Counted from the stretch's first letter, positions 11,601 through 24,212 are shown. The stretch is 64,000 nucleotides of DNA from Weissella confusa (GCA_014332815.1 JACSZT010000003.1:62001-126000), one strand, 5' to 3'. Numbers and translations: made by a program. Notes: generated by a model from the sequence alone, not told the origin.

Positions 11601-14600
11601 GTATTGTCATAAACCGATTCAGCTGCAACCGCCGCTGACAGGTTCGCATATGCTTGCGATGTGCCATCTGGGCGAACAATCGAAACATTATATTGGTAAC
11701 CATCAACAGCCAAATCTGTATCGGTCTTGGCATAAGAGGTGTTGTCATAGGTAAATGTGAACGTTGCCGTACGGCCATCCGCCGCAACACTGGCGCCAGA
11801 TGGTTGACCAGATGCTTTAAAGTAGTATCCTTCCGGTGCCGTATACGTTGATGTATAAACCCCGCTCGTCACGCCGGCTGCCGCAATTGACGACATTGGC
11901 GCACCGTCAAAGCTAATATTTGCTGATTGATAATCAACAATGTAGTATCCTTCTGGCGCCTTGATTATGTCTTCAAGATAATAACCTGTCACACCAGATA
12001 GTGCCTTTGGATCAGGCGTTGTTGGTGATCCAATTGCACCTGAGTAGACAAAACTAATTTGACCAGATTGACTGGCTGCTGACAATTGCAACGTAAAGTC
12101 TTGTGCAGCACTATCTGAAGCACTGGCGTTATTTACCGTGGTCGTGCCATCTGGCATGTGTTGGGTAACCGTTGCCTTCTGGTTCGTTGGTGCCAACGTA
12201 ATCACCAAGTTCTGTGGTGCCTTATCAGATGCTTCGTTACCGTTGTCGGTATCGTCCATCGTCAATGTATAGGTCACTGTATCGTGTTGGTCATTGGCAT
12301 ACGAAACGTTATATGCGGAACCATCAATCGCAGCCGTATCGGTTCCATCATTTCCCGTGTTTGTTGAATTATCAAAGTTTCCATCCAGTGAAACCGTCTT
12401 ACCATCCGTTGCGATATCAGCCGTGATACCTGAAGCTGTTGTCACTGCGCCGCTAGAAACGTAGTAACCTGACGGTGCCGTATACGTATAACCGTATGAC
12501 TCAGCCGTCTTACCGTTTTGCGTATCAGTAGGACCAGTTACCGTATACGTGTATCCTGGCGTTGCCAAATCAGCATCCGTATACCCAGTTGGGGCATTAA
12601 TTGCATCCCCAGTCAGTCCATCAATCGTCTCACTCTTAGCCGTCACTGACGTTGCGCCGTCTGGAACGTCAATTTCAAATTGCGCTTGTTGCTTTGATTG
12701 CGTCAACGTAATATCAGTGTTCTGTGGGTCATCAGCTTGTGGGAAGGCTGGTGTATTGGTTGCACCATCTGCGTACTGTTGCGTGATAGTCGCCGTTTGG
12801 TCATCAGCAACATACGTAATCACAAATTTTTGTACGTCAGAATCTTCGCCAGAACCATTGTTAGTGTTATCAAAGTTCGACGTTGCAGCCAATGCTTCGG
12901 CCATTGTGTCGTACTTTGTGCCATCAGCGTAGGTGATAACTGTTGCCTGTGAAGACTTATCGGTATCTGCCGTTGCATCATAAACAACCGTGTAAGTTGC
13001 CGTCTGCTTGTCCTCCGACAATGACCAAGTCACGCCATCAGCTGTCGCAATATTCGAAATTTCGTATCCCGTCGGTGCTGTGATTGTTCCTGACGTTTGT
13101 TGATCAGTTTTACCATTCAATGTGAAGTTAACATTAGCGTATGTGTTATCAATTACCTTACTGTATCCCGCAATTTGTTCATCCTTTACCAAATCAGCAT
13201 CTTGGTAATTAACCGCTTCGTTTGTTAAACCATCCAACGTGTGACTTTTGACGCCTGTATCTGTCGTCAAGTCACGTCCAACTTCATCAATAAACTTCAC
13301 ATTAACCGTTTGTGGTAATGGTTAGTCAGTCTTAATTGTGCTGTCACCGTGTTGCTGGTTATCAGTTGTGCTGAAGCCAACATCAGCCAAGAAAGTCGCC
13401 TCATCAGCTGGCATGCCGGCCTTTGAAGTCGTGAGTGCGGCCTTGGTCGTCGTAACCGTTGGTGCTTGAACGTCTCGGTAAACATAGCGAACTGTTTGAT
13501 CCACAGATGTATCATCATCTGCCGTCGTGTTCGGATCCTTGGCCAAATCATCCAAAGCCTTTTGTGCATCCTTAACAGCTTGCTCTTGTGAAACCGGTGC
13601 CGTATCAATGAGACTCAACGTCACCGTCTTGGTCGTCTTGTTACCAGTCGCATCAGTAACCGTAATGGTCACATCACGTGGCTGACCATCTCCGGCTACC
13701 AAAGCGGCAATCGTTTCTGTACCTTGATCATTGTCAGCGTCAGTCATCGCCTTATCCAACTTTGCCATTGCATCTGCAACCGCATCATCAGTTGCCACTG
13801 CTGTGGTGTCGGGTGAATTCAACGCATCATCACCAGCCGTTTCAGCTGCCTCACGCTCGCTAACCGCTTGGTCAATTGCGTCTTGCAAAGCCTCTTCAGC
13901 TGCCGTTTGTTGGTCGACTGCATCTTGCAATGCTTGCTTAGCTTGGTCAATCGCTTCCGTTGTGGCATTTGGATCATTCAAAACATCGTTCAACGCTGAC
14001 TGGGCATCTTGGACACTTGGTTCTTGTGAAACCGGCGCCGTATCAACAGCCTTGGCTTCAGCACGCGCAACAGCGTTATCAAGTGCATCAGTCGCGTCCT
14101 TGATTGCCTGTGTTTCCTTAACGGCATCAATCACCGCTTGGCGTGCATCTTCAATGGCTTGCGTTGTACCAACATTGTTAGCTGCATCCTTTTGGGCAGC
14201 TTCCAAATCAGCAACCGCTTGCTTAACAGCATCATCCTTTGAATCAGTTACCTGGCTGATTGTTGTATTTGCGTCGTCATTAGCCTGATCACGTTCTGAC
14301 TTTGCTGTTGCTTGCGCGGCTTCATTTGCGGCGTCACGATCAGCCTTCGCTTGTTCAACTGCGTCATTGTAATCGTTTGTCGCCTTAACAATTTCGTCTG
14401 GCGTACTTTCTGGATTATTCAGAACATCTTCAAGCGCTTGCTTCTTATCGATGACAGACGCTTCATTTTGAACTGGTGTTGCATCTTGTGCAAGTGTCGT
14501 CTCACCTACAGCGCGGGCCGCTTCTTGCGCACCACCGGCAGCTGCCACAGCATCCTTCAACGCTTGCGTTGCTTTCTCAATATCTTCCGTCAACGCACCC

Positions 14601-17600
14601 GCATCACCCGTCTTCGCCTTATCAATCAAATCTTGCAAATTCTTCGTTGCATCGATAACTGATTGGTCATTAGCTTGATGTGAGCTACCGGCCGTTGCGA
14701 TTTCATCTGCCTTAGCATCATCATCAGCGGCACTACGTTGATTAATCGCCGTCTCAGTCGCTGAACGCAACGCCTCGGTCGCATCATTAATTTGATCAGC
14801 CGTTGAAGCTGGATCGTCCAAGAACTTTTGCAAGTCATCAATCTTACTTTGAACATCCGGTTCGTAGCTAACTGGTGATGTCTCGTTCAACGCCTTGGCT
14901 GCATCGGCTTGACGTGCATCAGCTTGGCTTTCGGCAGCTTGTGAAACGGCATCTTGCAAGTTCTTGATAGCTTGTTGAATATCAGCCGTCAAGGCATCTG
15001 GTGTATCAGTCTGCGCTTGATCAACTAAATCTTGCAATGCCTTTTCAGCTGCCTGAACAGCTGGCTCGTCCGCTTGGTTAGAACCATTGGCGGCATTAAT
15101 GGCTGATGAATCAGCGGCAGCAGCGGCTTGCGTATCTTGCAGATTCTTAATTGCTGCAATTACTTCTGGCTCAGTGGCCTGATCAGACGTCTTCGCCGCC
15201 GTTGAATTTGTATCATTCAAGACATTTTGCAAGTTTGCAATAGCTTCTGATGTGGCTGATTCATTTGAAACTGGTGCCGTCGCTTGCAAAGCAGCCTCCG
15301 CAGTTGATGATGCCGGGTTATCCAACAACTTCTGCAAAGCGTCGTGGGCCTTAAGAACTGTTGCTTCATTGGAAACTGGCTTAGTAGCCTCGATGGCATC
15401 GGCGGCTGCATCGCGGGCGGCCGTTTGGTTTTGCTTAGCCGTTTCTTGGGCGGCTGCCAAATCATCAATGGCCTTTTGGATATCGGCCGTCAAAGCTGTG
15501 TCTGGCGTATCTGTGGCTGCTTCTTCTTGAATCTCGTTCAACGCATCCAAAGCCGCTTGAACAGTTGGCTCATTTTGCGTGCTTGATGTGGCAACCTTGT
15601 CTTCGTACTTATCTGCTTCATCATTAATCGCATCACGCTTAGCTTGTTCAGCTTGATTAGCTTCCGTCAACGCCTTCGTTGCCTTCTCAATGTCAGCTTC
15701 CGTCGTTGCTGCTGGATCATCCAATACCTTGTTCAAAGCAGAGATGGCATCAGCCACCGCCTTTTCATTTGAAACCGGCGCTGTTCTAGCCAAGGCATCC
15801 GCCGCGTTATCACGTGCTTCAGCTTGTTCCTTAGCTGCTTGTACCACAGCCGTTTGCAAGGCAGCCAAAGCTGCCGCGATATCGGCCGTCAACGCAGCAT
15901 CACTTTCATCATTGGCTGCTTGCTTCATGATGTCTTGCAACTTCGCGATTGCATCTTGCACAGCTGGTTCATCAGCTTGTGGTGTGTTTGATGCATCTGT
16001 AATCGCATTTTGTGCGTTGGTATTGGCTGTCGTACGCGTAATCTTGTCATCACTCGTCGCATTCATCAAGTTCTGCGTGGCATTCTTGATGTCGTCAGCC
16101 GTTGTTGCATTTGGATTTGTCAGGATAGCTTCGATTGAACTAATTGCTTCCGCCGTACCTAATTCGTGTGAAACTGGGTTAGCTGAAGCAACCGCCACCG
16201 CAGCATCCTTACGCGCTTGGTCTTGAGCCGCCTTGGCATCGGCTACCGCCTGCTTCAAAGCATTACGAGCAGCATCGATGTCAGCCGTCAAAAAGGCAGA
16301 ATCCGTATCAGTGGCCGCCGTTGCCATAACATCCTTCAAATTATTGATGGCTGCTTGGACAGAAGGCTCAGCTGATTGATCTGACCCTTGGGCGTCTGCA
16401 ATCGCTTGTGTACCAGCCGTATTTGCCGCATCACGATCCGTCTTATCCGAACCAATTGCAGCATTCAAATTCTTAGTAGCTTCTTGAATGATTGACTTCG
16501 TTGTCGACGTTGGATCATCCAACAACTTCTGCAAGTTGCTAATCGCATCCGCTACGGCTGGCTCGTGTGAAACCGGTGCCGTCTTTGACAAGGCATCTTG
16601 CGCATCATCACGGGCAGCTTGTTGGTTATTAGCCGCGGTAGTTTGAGCTGTTTGCAACGCATCAATAGCTGCTTGGATATCCTTGGTTTTGGTCAAGTTA
16701 CCATCCTGGTCAGCTGCGGCTTGCTTTTGAATTTCATCCAAAGCATCCAAGGCTGCTTGCACAGTTGGCTCCTTAGCCAAGTCAGTTGGGACAGCCGCTG
16801 TGGCTGCGTCCGTTGCTTCGTTGGCCGCGTCACGCAAAGGTTGCGCGGTGGCAACTGCATCGCGAAGTGCTTGTGTCGCATCAGCGTTTTCAATATCCGC
16901 CGTTGTTGATGTTGAATCATCCAACAACTTTTGCAACGCATCCTTCGCCGTAGCAACATTGGTCTCGTGTGAAACTGGTGCCGTCTTACCCATCAAATCG
17001 TTGGCAGCATCGCGTGCCGCTTCACGACTGGTATTAGCGTTTGTGATGGCATCTTGTAATGCCTTCGTAGCTGCTTCAATATCCTCGACCGTCAAAGCAT
17101 CAGCGTTATCGCCAGTCGCGCGGTTCATGATATCTTGCAACTTCTGCAAAGCCTCCTGAACTGCTGGTACTTGACCAGCCGCTGACGGCTTCACAATATC
17201 AATCAATGACTTTGCTGTATCGTTGGCTTGCGTACGCGCAGCACCAACTGGTTGCAACGCATCACGCAAGGCTGCTGTTGCTGCTGCCGTAATTTGATCG
17301 GCCGATGCATTTGGATCGTCCAGTACCTTCTTCAAAGCCGTAATCGCATTTGCGACTTCCGCTTCGTGTGAAACTGGTGCTGTCTTACCAAGCAAATCAT
17401 TGGCTGCATTACGAGCCGCTTCAATAGTGTTGTTAGCCGTCGCTACGGCAGCCTCCAAAGCCTTTGTGGCTGCTTCAATTATATCAGCGGTCAAATTGCT
17501 TGAACTATCCTTCGCTGCTGCTTCCAAGATTGCTTGCAAACGATCCAATGCCTTTTGTACGGCAGGGTCGCCAGAAACAGACGAATTCTTGGCAGCCGCA

Positions 17601-18074
17601 ATCGCCTTATCGGCTGCTTGGTTTGCATCAGTTCGCTTTGCCTTAGCGTCATCAAGCGCCGTCTGCAACGCCTTTGTCGCCAATGAGTAAACCGTTGGCG
17701 TTTGTGCACGAAGTGAAGTTGGCTGGGCAACGTATGCTGTTTCTACGGTCGTTACTGGCTCAGTGACAGTATTAACAACTGATGCCGATGTTGGTTGTTG
17801 TGCTGGCACAACAACGTTACGAGCTCCGGCTTCAGCTTCAGCAACTGCCGATTGCAAGGCCTTAATTGCGGCCTCTGAGTTTGGCCGCTTTCATTACGTT
17901 ATTCAAGCTGTCGTTGTTTGATCAGTTTAGTCCTCTTCATCCTTCTTACGACGCTTTGCTGCAAGCAACAAAAGTGTTGATGAGAACAAGAAGATTCCCA
18001 AAGCCATCAAACGCCAATCATCCTTGTAACCAGTGTTAGGCAACGTACCAATTCGACCTGGTTCGTTCGCATAG
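5601..18074 (-). CDS. Giant LPxTG cell-wall adhesin with KxYKxGKxW signal (adhesin 1)
   Basis: Restored product is about 4,127 residues, read in one frame through 63 blocks. Its first piece is 5601-5758 and its last 17927-18074. The N-terminus carries the signal KKMYKSGKFWVAAGLTALSVG. A lectin-like head follows (about 5799-6990; GNALAFGLDFYQNSGDPA). Next come many repeats of the type GYTYTVTGPDG..Y.TLSSAVAAN..DNT and SPISAGS..ESASGVTSG (7000-13300), including a MucBP-like unit near 8380-8570. A helical stalk of repeats with APVSHE and LDDP motifs spans 13322-17860. The C-terminus is LPNTG, a membrane segment and KRRKKDEED. It is likely surface-anchored by sortase and adhesive. Apparent stops at 9956, 10550 and 13322 sit exactly on block edges and are judged artefacts. 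Confidence 0.88.
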
Positions 18075-18272
18075 TGATGGCTCGTTTTGCACAAACGCAC
18101 TGCGCGCCGCCCAAAAGACACCGAACAACATCAAGAACAGCATGAAGAGGGCTGCAATGCGTTTCACCCACTTACCCGCTGTCGATTTCTTCTTCTTTGC
18201 CATGCTGATATACCTCTCCCATTTAACTCTTAAATAAAAGATACCATAAAAAGCGGCCAAACTCGTGTTACT
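17877..18272 (-). terminator. Terminator of adhesin 1, split between two blocks
   Basis: The 5' arm AAAGCGGCCAAACTC is read on the minus strand at the low end of block 17877-18074. The 3' arm GAGTTTGGCCGCTTTTT is at the high end of block 18075-18272. They are adjacent only when the blocks are re-inverted, giving a near-perfect 15-bp stem with a T run. Confidence 0.85.
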
Positions 18273-18668
18273 CACCTTTAGTTTCGTGCCATCCGACTTT
18301 GTTATGATATAATTACCATCATCTTGCTTAACAATCGCCTTAACTGTCTCAGCGTTCTTAGCCACGGTTTGTGTACCAGGCATAATATAGACATCACCAT
18401 TCGTGATATCGATTTCAACGACACGATTATCCACGCTGGTTGATGATTTTTTAGACGCTTGTTTAGATGCCAGCATCACGGACAATCGCTGTGACAGCGT
18501 GTCCGCGCTTCGTTGCTTCTTCAAAAACTGCTTGACCGGCCATTCCGGTTGCCCCAATTACTGCAATCTTCATAATCATTACACTCCCGCACTTATTTTT
18601 CGTTAATTACATTGTACCAAAGCGACTTAATCATTTGCGCGAATTATTTGACGAACTTGGTTAGCCAA
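18075..18668 (-). CDS. Small membrane-anchored protein, 122 residues, unknown function
   Basis: Pieces: 18075-18203 (start ATG at 18203), 18273-18470 and 18627-18668. The restored protein has a lysine-rich N-terminus (MAKKKKSTAGKW), one strong membrane segment (IAALFMLFLMLFGVFWAA), a Ser/Lys linker (ASKQASKKSSTS) and an outer domain containing VVEIDITNGDVYIMPGTQTV and KQDDGNYIITKSDG. I do not recognise the family. It follows adhesin 1 after a terminator and precedes the NAD(P)-binding gene. Confidence 0.65.
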
Positions 18669-19262
18669 GAATGAAGATGATACGCGTTTGCAAACGACGG
18701 AACTCGTGCAACAAATGCGTCAATGCATCCAAATTCAAGTAAGCATCCTTGTGGTTGGCAAATGCGTTAACCACCACATCGAATTCCTCGAACACATCCG
18801 CGTGCATCTCGAACAAGTCGCCTACCAAAATTGTGGCATCTGATCCTAGTTTTTCACGTGCCTTATGGTGAGCTGTGGCGGGGCCTGGCACGAAGTTTTG
18901 CTGTGGTGAAACGCCTGTCCAGAAGACATCTGGTGTTGCACGCAAAATTTCTAGTTCAAGCACGCCATAACGTGGCTCGTCAATCCAGGCTTCGTTACCT
19001 GGCAGTTCTTTCAAGAAGTCGAACAAACGTGTACCGTTTGCTTGGACAAGTGACGCGGCACCTGACCCAACGTTTTTAGGTATAAAAAAAGACCCACATC
19101 GCTGTGGATCTTTAGTGGTTCTCTATTACAAATCTGAAACTGTGAAACGTTCGCGGACGTGCTTTGGTGTTTCTATTTCATCCAAAATACCCACCGCCAT
19201 ATTACCTGCCGTCACGTGTGACTTACCATCTTCAGCCAACAACAAGTCATCCTTGGCTGTAG
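18471..19262 (-). CDS. NAD(P)-binding (atypical SDR/NmrA-like) oxidoreductase
   Basis: Pieces: 18471-18573 (N-terminus MKIAVIGATGMAGQAV, a glycine-rich Rossmann motif), 18669-19064 and 19126-19262 (C-terminus ERFTVSDL). Restored length is 211 residues, as in YwnB-like NAD(P)H-binding proteins. Other landmarks are ILVGDLFE, VVVNAFANHK and LGSGAASL formed around a join. No catalytic YxxxK pair is obvious, so the reaction is unknown. The start is supported by GGGAGTG upstream. An intrinsic terminator follows at 19083-19122. Confidence 0.75.
19083..19122 (-). terminator. Intrinsic terminator
   Basis: AAAGATCCACAGC / GATGTGGGTCTTTTTTT on the minus strand, directly after the stop of the NAD(P)-binding gene. 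Confidence 0.75.
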
Positions 19263-20648
19263 TCGCTTAAGCAACACGGACTTCAACTTACCAATCTCTG
19301 AGTTAACATTAATCGCAGGATTGTTCATGGTTCCCCTCCTTATGAACTTTAACAAACGCTTATGTAAGCGCTTCCTTTGCTACGAGTTTTATTATGTCAC
19401 TCAGTAAAGCGTTCCAAAACGGCCCAATGGCCAAAGGTTTTTATCTGTTTAGATAATGACGAAAGCTTCACGGACCTTCTCATCAGTGTCCAAAGCTTCA
19501 ACAGCTAGGTCATCGATATAAAGGGTTTCAACACCGTTCTCACGCAAAGTATTGGCAAAGAAGTCGTGTTCTTGTTGCGCGATCTCCAAGAATGGAATGT
19601 CGTCAAACAACAAACGTTCCATTGTGTCTGGTGTGATGTTTTCAACTTCAGCACCAGGATCCAACAAGAATGGATTTGCCGCATCACGACCAGCCAAATC
19701 GTGTAGTGAATCATTTTCAAAATCAAATTCATTACGACGAACCCCGGCATACAACTTGGTCACCAAGTCGCGCGTGTTAAACGTCTTCAAGTAATCGTTC
19801 AGTGCATCGTGAGTCGTACCGATACCGTAACCAGCTTCATCCAAGTATTGTTGGACGTCTCCACCTTCAATACGCGTGTTGTGGTTGCGGTCGCGCCAGA
19901 TATCAACGTGACCAGCAAAGCGTGGGTGGTGCGTCATCACGAATTCCGTGAACAATGACTCTGGTTGACGAGCCTTAAACGTCATGTGGTTAATGGTCAT
20001 ACCATTTCCAATTGATGCTTGTGGGTCACGTGTGAAGTAGGCGTTTGGCAATGGAAATTGATCCTTATTAACCATCGTAAAGACCGTATCAAGGTGCATC
20101 ATCGCGTGGTTGTGTGGAATTTCAACGGCAACGACAGTATCAAAGTGACTGTCTGGGTTAGCGAACAATTCCTTAGCCAACGCTTCGATTGACTTTGAAG
20201 ACGTACGTTGTGAAACACCAATAGCAAGTACGTGGTCGTTAAGCACAAGTTAGTTCCATTGCTCACGAGGTGCGACAATCGCATCACCGCTTCCAGTCTC
20301 AATCAAGTCCAACTCAGAAAGTCCCAACACTTCCTTCAACGTTGCACCAAGGTCAGTGCGGTGAGCCAACTTTACCGTGCCATCTGGGCCTGGCGTCATG
20401 ATAAAGATGTTCATCTTACCGCCCTCATCCATGATTCCTGGGAAGACCGGCTTTATTTGTCTGTTTTACAAATCTTCACGCCAGATTGGTTGAGACATGC
20501 AACGTGGACCACCACGACCGCGTGACAACTCACTTGAAATGACTTCGTGAACCAAAATGCCGTGGCGACGCAACAATTCGTTACTTACATAGTTACGGTT
20601 GTAGGTCACAACTTCTCCTGGTGCGATGGTCAATGTGTTTGAACCATG
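19263..20648 (-). CDS. arcA: Arginine deiminase
   Basis: Hydrolyses arginine to citrulline and ammonia. Pieces: 19263-19328 (N-terminus [15 protein letters not shown]), five full blocks 19461-20450, and 20466-20648 (C-terminus [11 protein letters not shown]). Restored length is 412 residues, as expected. Motifs are [59 protein letters not shown] (catalytic His region), MTPGPDG and GRGGPRCMS with the nucleophilic Cys. The join after IEGGD reads ELVL if the block edge is taken one base lower than elsewhere. The given ORF at 19449-20246 is the same pieces reversed. First gene of an arcABDC operon. Confidence 0.95.
19363..19376. promoter_or_regulatory. cre-like catabolite control site upstream of arcA
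   Basis: TGTAAGCGCTTCCT matches the CcpA operator consensus except near its last bases. It lies in the native upstream region of arcA, 35-50 bases from its AAGGAGGGG ribosome site. Catabolite repression of arginine deiminase operons is well known in lactic acid bacteria; binding here is inferred. Confidence 0.55.
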
Positions 20649-21836
20649 CGCGTTGATGTCTTTTCAAACAACAAAGCAATGTTCTTACCTTCCAAGTAAC
20701 GGTGTGGAATGTGATTGTGTTGCAACTCCTTCAAGTGCAAACCGAAATCAACCAAATATTGAATTTCTGCTGAAGTAAAATCCTTTTCAGCCAAAAGTGA
20801 ACGGCCTTGGAATACTGAGTTAATTGCCATGATTCTTCTTTTTCTTGGCACACCTGAGTACTTAGCCAATCCTTCAACATCAGATTGCTTGAAGCCACGG
20901 AACTCAATGGCATCAAACATACGTCCTAGGACAATCGCAGTGTCTTCAACAGACTCCTTCTTACCCAATTGGATGTCGTTTGAACCAAGGTATTCTGGGT
21001 GAGCACCTAGTTCGATAGCAGCCGTGGTGAAGGCTGAACGGGTAAACTCTTCAGGTGCAACAATGCGGATGTTAACACCCAACATTGCACCGGTAACCAA
21101 CAATGAGTTCGCCATGTTGTTACGACCGTCACCAACAAAGGCCAACGTCAAACCGCGCAAGTGGCCAAAGTTTTCCTTGATTGTCATAAAGTCAGCGATC
21201 ATTTGTGTTGGGTGCCATTGGTCAGTCAAACCGTTCCAAACGATGTCCATGTTGACTTGGTAAGGCGTCAACAACTTAACACGCGTCTCCCAATCAGACT
21301 CACCCATTGATACCCAAACGTCGGTGTAGATGACGTTAGCACCCTTAACACCTTCGTCGATATCAGCGGTAACCTTTAGCTCGGCACCAGTCTTAGCAGC
21401 AAATCCATTTGCCAAGTCAACAACTTCTTGCGTTGGGTGGTTGATTGAGTGCTTGCGGTTTTCAGCCTCGTCCCAGTGACGTGCGTACTTGCTACGGAAT
21501 ACTTCATCAGTAACTTCCATTTCAGTGATACCGTATTGTTCCTTGACGTCTTCACCGTACTTAGTGTTCGTATCGTGGAAGGCTGGCAAGCAGTGCATGA
21601 AGATCAATTCGTCATCAGGCGTACCAGTCTTGCGCATGTCCAGGTGTTGCACCCTGGGCCAAAGTCGCTGGCAAATCAAAGATTCCAGCACCGATTGCAG
21701 AACTAACGACTAGCGCTACTAAGGCAGGTAAAGCAATTCCTTTATCCTTAGTATCTGCCATAATTACTTACCGGCTTCTTCAAGCGCAGGTACATCTGGA
21801 ATGAACAAGTTACCCAACGTTGCAGCCATGATGGCG
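20649..21836 (-). CDS. arcB: Ornithine carbamoyltransferase, catabolic
   Basis: Phosphorolyses citrulline to ornithine and carbamoyl phosphate. Pieces: 20649-20830 (N-terminus [13 protein letters not shown]), 20847-21638 and 21764-21836 (C-terminus [14 protein letters not shown]). Restored length is 348 residues. The carbamoyl-phosphate loop STRTRSAF is reconstituted across the join between the 20649 and 20847 blocks, and [16 protein letters not shown] across the next. Others are [24 protein letters not shown] and [10 protein letters not shown] (catalytic Cys). The stop is two bases from the arcD start. Confidence 0.95.
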
Positions 21837-23222
21837 CGTTGCGAAGGCAACGTTACCTAGCCAAGCTGATAACCAGTATCCCCAGCCAGAAATAAATCCA
21901 GCAAAATCACCAAACCCGGCACGCGCATAGTCAGAAACACCAGTTAGTTCAGGCTTCGTCAGCACCAAATGATTAAGACTCAATGCCAACATCAAGATAC
22001 CAAATCCCGTAATTACCCAAGCAAGAATGGCCGAGAAAGCAATGACAACAAAGGCGAAGATCGGTACCAACTTGGTCACCGTCACAATTGTATTGATGGC
22101 TGCAGCCGACTCAATACCGTGTGTGACAAGTAACGTTAGTGCCCATGACACAATTGAGGCGACAATAATGGCGCTGACGCTGTTTCCAGATTTAAGTGGT
22201 GGAAAGAAGTAACCTAACGCTGACATCAGCATGGACTTCTTCTTGGCACGTGACGCCATCATCGTAGCGCCTTCAATTCCAACGAAGACCCACATCATGG
22301 CCATTACACAACCCTTCACTTGCGCAAAGATACCCGCACTCGTTGCGCTTGAAAAGACAAGTTGTCCTTGAACATTAGTGGTCATGTTTTGCCAGAAGTG
22401 TGCCGTGAAGACCCCCGCCTTCATACTCAGCAAAATTGAAATAATCAAGCCAACACTGATGAACGCACCACCCAAACGACCTGTCATGCTTTCAAACAGG
22501 TACAGTAGCGCTGGGTGTTGCATCCCACGCAATTGTTCTAGTGACAAATAACCATAAGGCAAAATCGAAACAACCATGTAGATAATCAGCAATGACACCA
22601 AGCCGATAATCGTGGCCTTTCCTGCATGTGAGTACGCAAAGTTGTACGCCTGATCAGTAAAGAGCAACGTGATAAGGAAAATTTGAATCAAAATTTGCGT
22701 CAACAACAATGAGTGTTGTGGGGCGCGGTACTTGTTTAACGTACCGAACCACTTTGGTAGCAAGCGTTGTTCTGCCATCAATGATGTTGCTTCAACTGGC
22801 AACATCGTCCATGACAACCAAGCTCTGTACAACACAAATCCCAAAACATAAAGAATTGTGCACAACCACAAGTACTGCAAACCTGAGAAGACAATCGCAG
22901 CGACTTCAAAGACAACTGTAATCAAACCTGGCAAGATAACGGACCACTTCTTTGACCCGATACCGAGCTTCAGTTCATAAGCTCCAACCAACACGTAGCA
23001 GACAACGATTGATGCGGTACACATGGGTCATCCGTCAAAATCGCATTTCCACCAAGTGCAACAACAATTCGCTTTGTCATATTACATTTCTCCAATCTCT
23101 TAAATCTTTAAGCTGCCCGTGGCTAAGGCAACAACTGCTGCTACTGCGAGCAACAAGACAATTCCCATCATCACGTACTCTGACTTGGTCACCTGCTTGC
23201 CGTCTTCCTTGCGTGCTCGGTA
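21639..23222 (-). CDS. arcD: Arginine:ornithine antiporter (APC family)
   Basis: Membrane exchanger that imports arginine and exports ornithine for the deiminase pathway. Pieces: 21639-21761 (N-terminus [19 protein letters not shown]), 21837-23024 and 23100-23222 (C-terminus ending ALATGSLKI). Restored length is 477 residues with about 12 hydrophobic segments. Family landmarks are [12 protein letters not shown] near the start, [34 protein letters not shown] and [12 protein letters not shown]. The start codon almost overlaps the arcB stop (TAATTATGG), implying translational coupling. It is the third gene of the operon. Confidence 0.9.
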
Positions 23223-24212
23223 CCTTGGGTCATCGCCCCAACAGTATCCAATGGCATGGCTGGGTTCTTTGCTGAGCTGCCATCCAATTGTTGCAAAACA
23301 AGGTTACCAACTTGAGGCCCGTTTCCGTGCGTCAAAACAAGTTGGACATCCCCCATTTCCAAAAAGTTAACCAAATACTTGGCCGTTTGTTGCAAGGCTG
23401 TTTGTTGGGCTTCTGCACTTGTCCAATCTGGGTGCTCATCACGAACAGTCTTTGCTTCTTCAGCTGTGTAGAATGGTCCAATTGGCTTAGCTGGTTGCTC
23501 AAAGGCGGCATCGTTTGCATCGACCACTGTACGGGTCAAAACAGTTGCGACCTTTTGATCCAATCCGCGACTAATAATCTCTTCATTCAAAGCATCCGCC
23601 AACCACAAGCCAATTTCCGTAAAGTCCTTATCAATAACCGCTTCAACACCTGTAATGTCATTGTCCTTGCGAACAACTGGGACACCACCACCGCCGGCTG
23701 CAATTAGCGTTACACCTTCTTGCGCAAGCGTTCGAATCGCGTCCGCCTCCATAATACTGATTGGCTTTGGAGATGGCACAACACGACGGTAGCCGCGACC
23801 AGCGTCCTCAACGATCAAGCTCATTGCTGCCTCAACCTTTGGCTTCATTGATCCAGCCGGGAATTGACCTTCATCAACCAACGCTTGCATCTCGGCAACC
23901 GTTGCTTGCTTGATATCTTCCTGAGTTGGCTTCTTGAAGTCCTTCGTGACGTATTGCACGGCCGTTAGAATGACTAACTCATCAGCATCGACCAATTCGG
24001 CCAACTTAGCTGCTTCCCCTTTTGTTCATTATGAAAACTCTTCTTTTAATAAGTATACGCTTTCACAAATGAAAAACAGACGGACTCCTTTATACGGAAA
24101 CCGTCTGTTTCGTTGGGATTACGCGGTAATTACCGTACCATCCCCATTTTCAAGATATGCTGCAATATTATCCAATGATGTAATGACTGCATTACGACCA
24201 GTGGCAGTAACT
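23025..24212 (-). CDS. arcC: Carbamate kinase
   Basis: Makes ATP from carbamoyl phosphate, the last step of the arginine deiminase pathway. Pieces: 23025-23080 (N-terminus [14 protein letters not shown]), 23223-24014 and 24119-24212 (C-terminus [14 protein letters not shown]). Restored length is 313 residues. Motifs are [39 protein letters not shown] and LVILTAV, all normal for the family. A GGAG site lies just before the ATG, 18 bases after the arcD stop. A terminator follows at 24075-24111. Confidence 0.94.
24075..24111 (-). terminator. Terminator of the arc operon
   Basis: AACAGACGGTTTCCG / CGGACTCCTTTATA-type inverted repeat: ACAGACGG pairs with CCGTCTGT and is followed by TTTTT on the minus strand. 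Confidence 0.75.

Noticed and set aside
9956-13324. Real stop codons dividing adhesin 1 into four genes
   Set aside because: The TAA codons are at block edges. In native order, two of three clearly become tyrosine codons inside repeat motifs, and the frame is the same on both sides.
8661-18120. Many plus-strand ORFs over adhesin 1, and similar ones over adhesin 2
   Set aside because: They are low-complexity shadows of Ser/Ala/Thr codons on the other strand, with no start signals or family motifs.
24015-24029. Earlier ATG for the PucR-type regulator
   Set aside because: It is out of frame with the regulator. The ATG at 24405-24403 has a good AAGGGGA site and gives a length divisible by 3.
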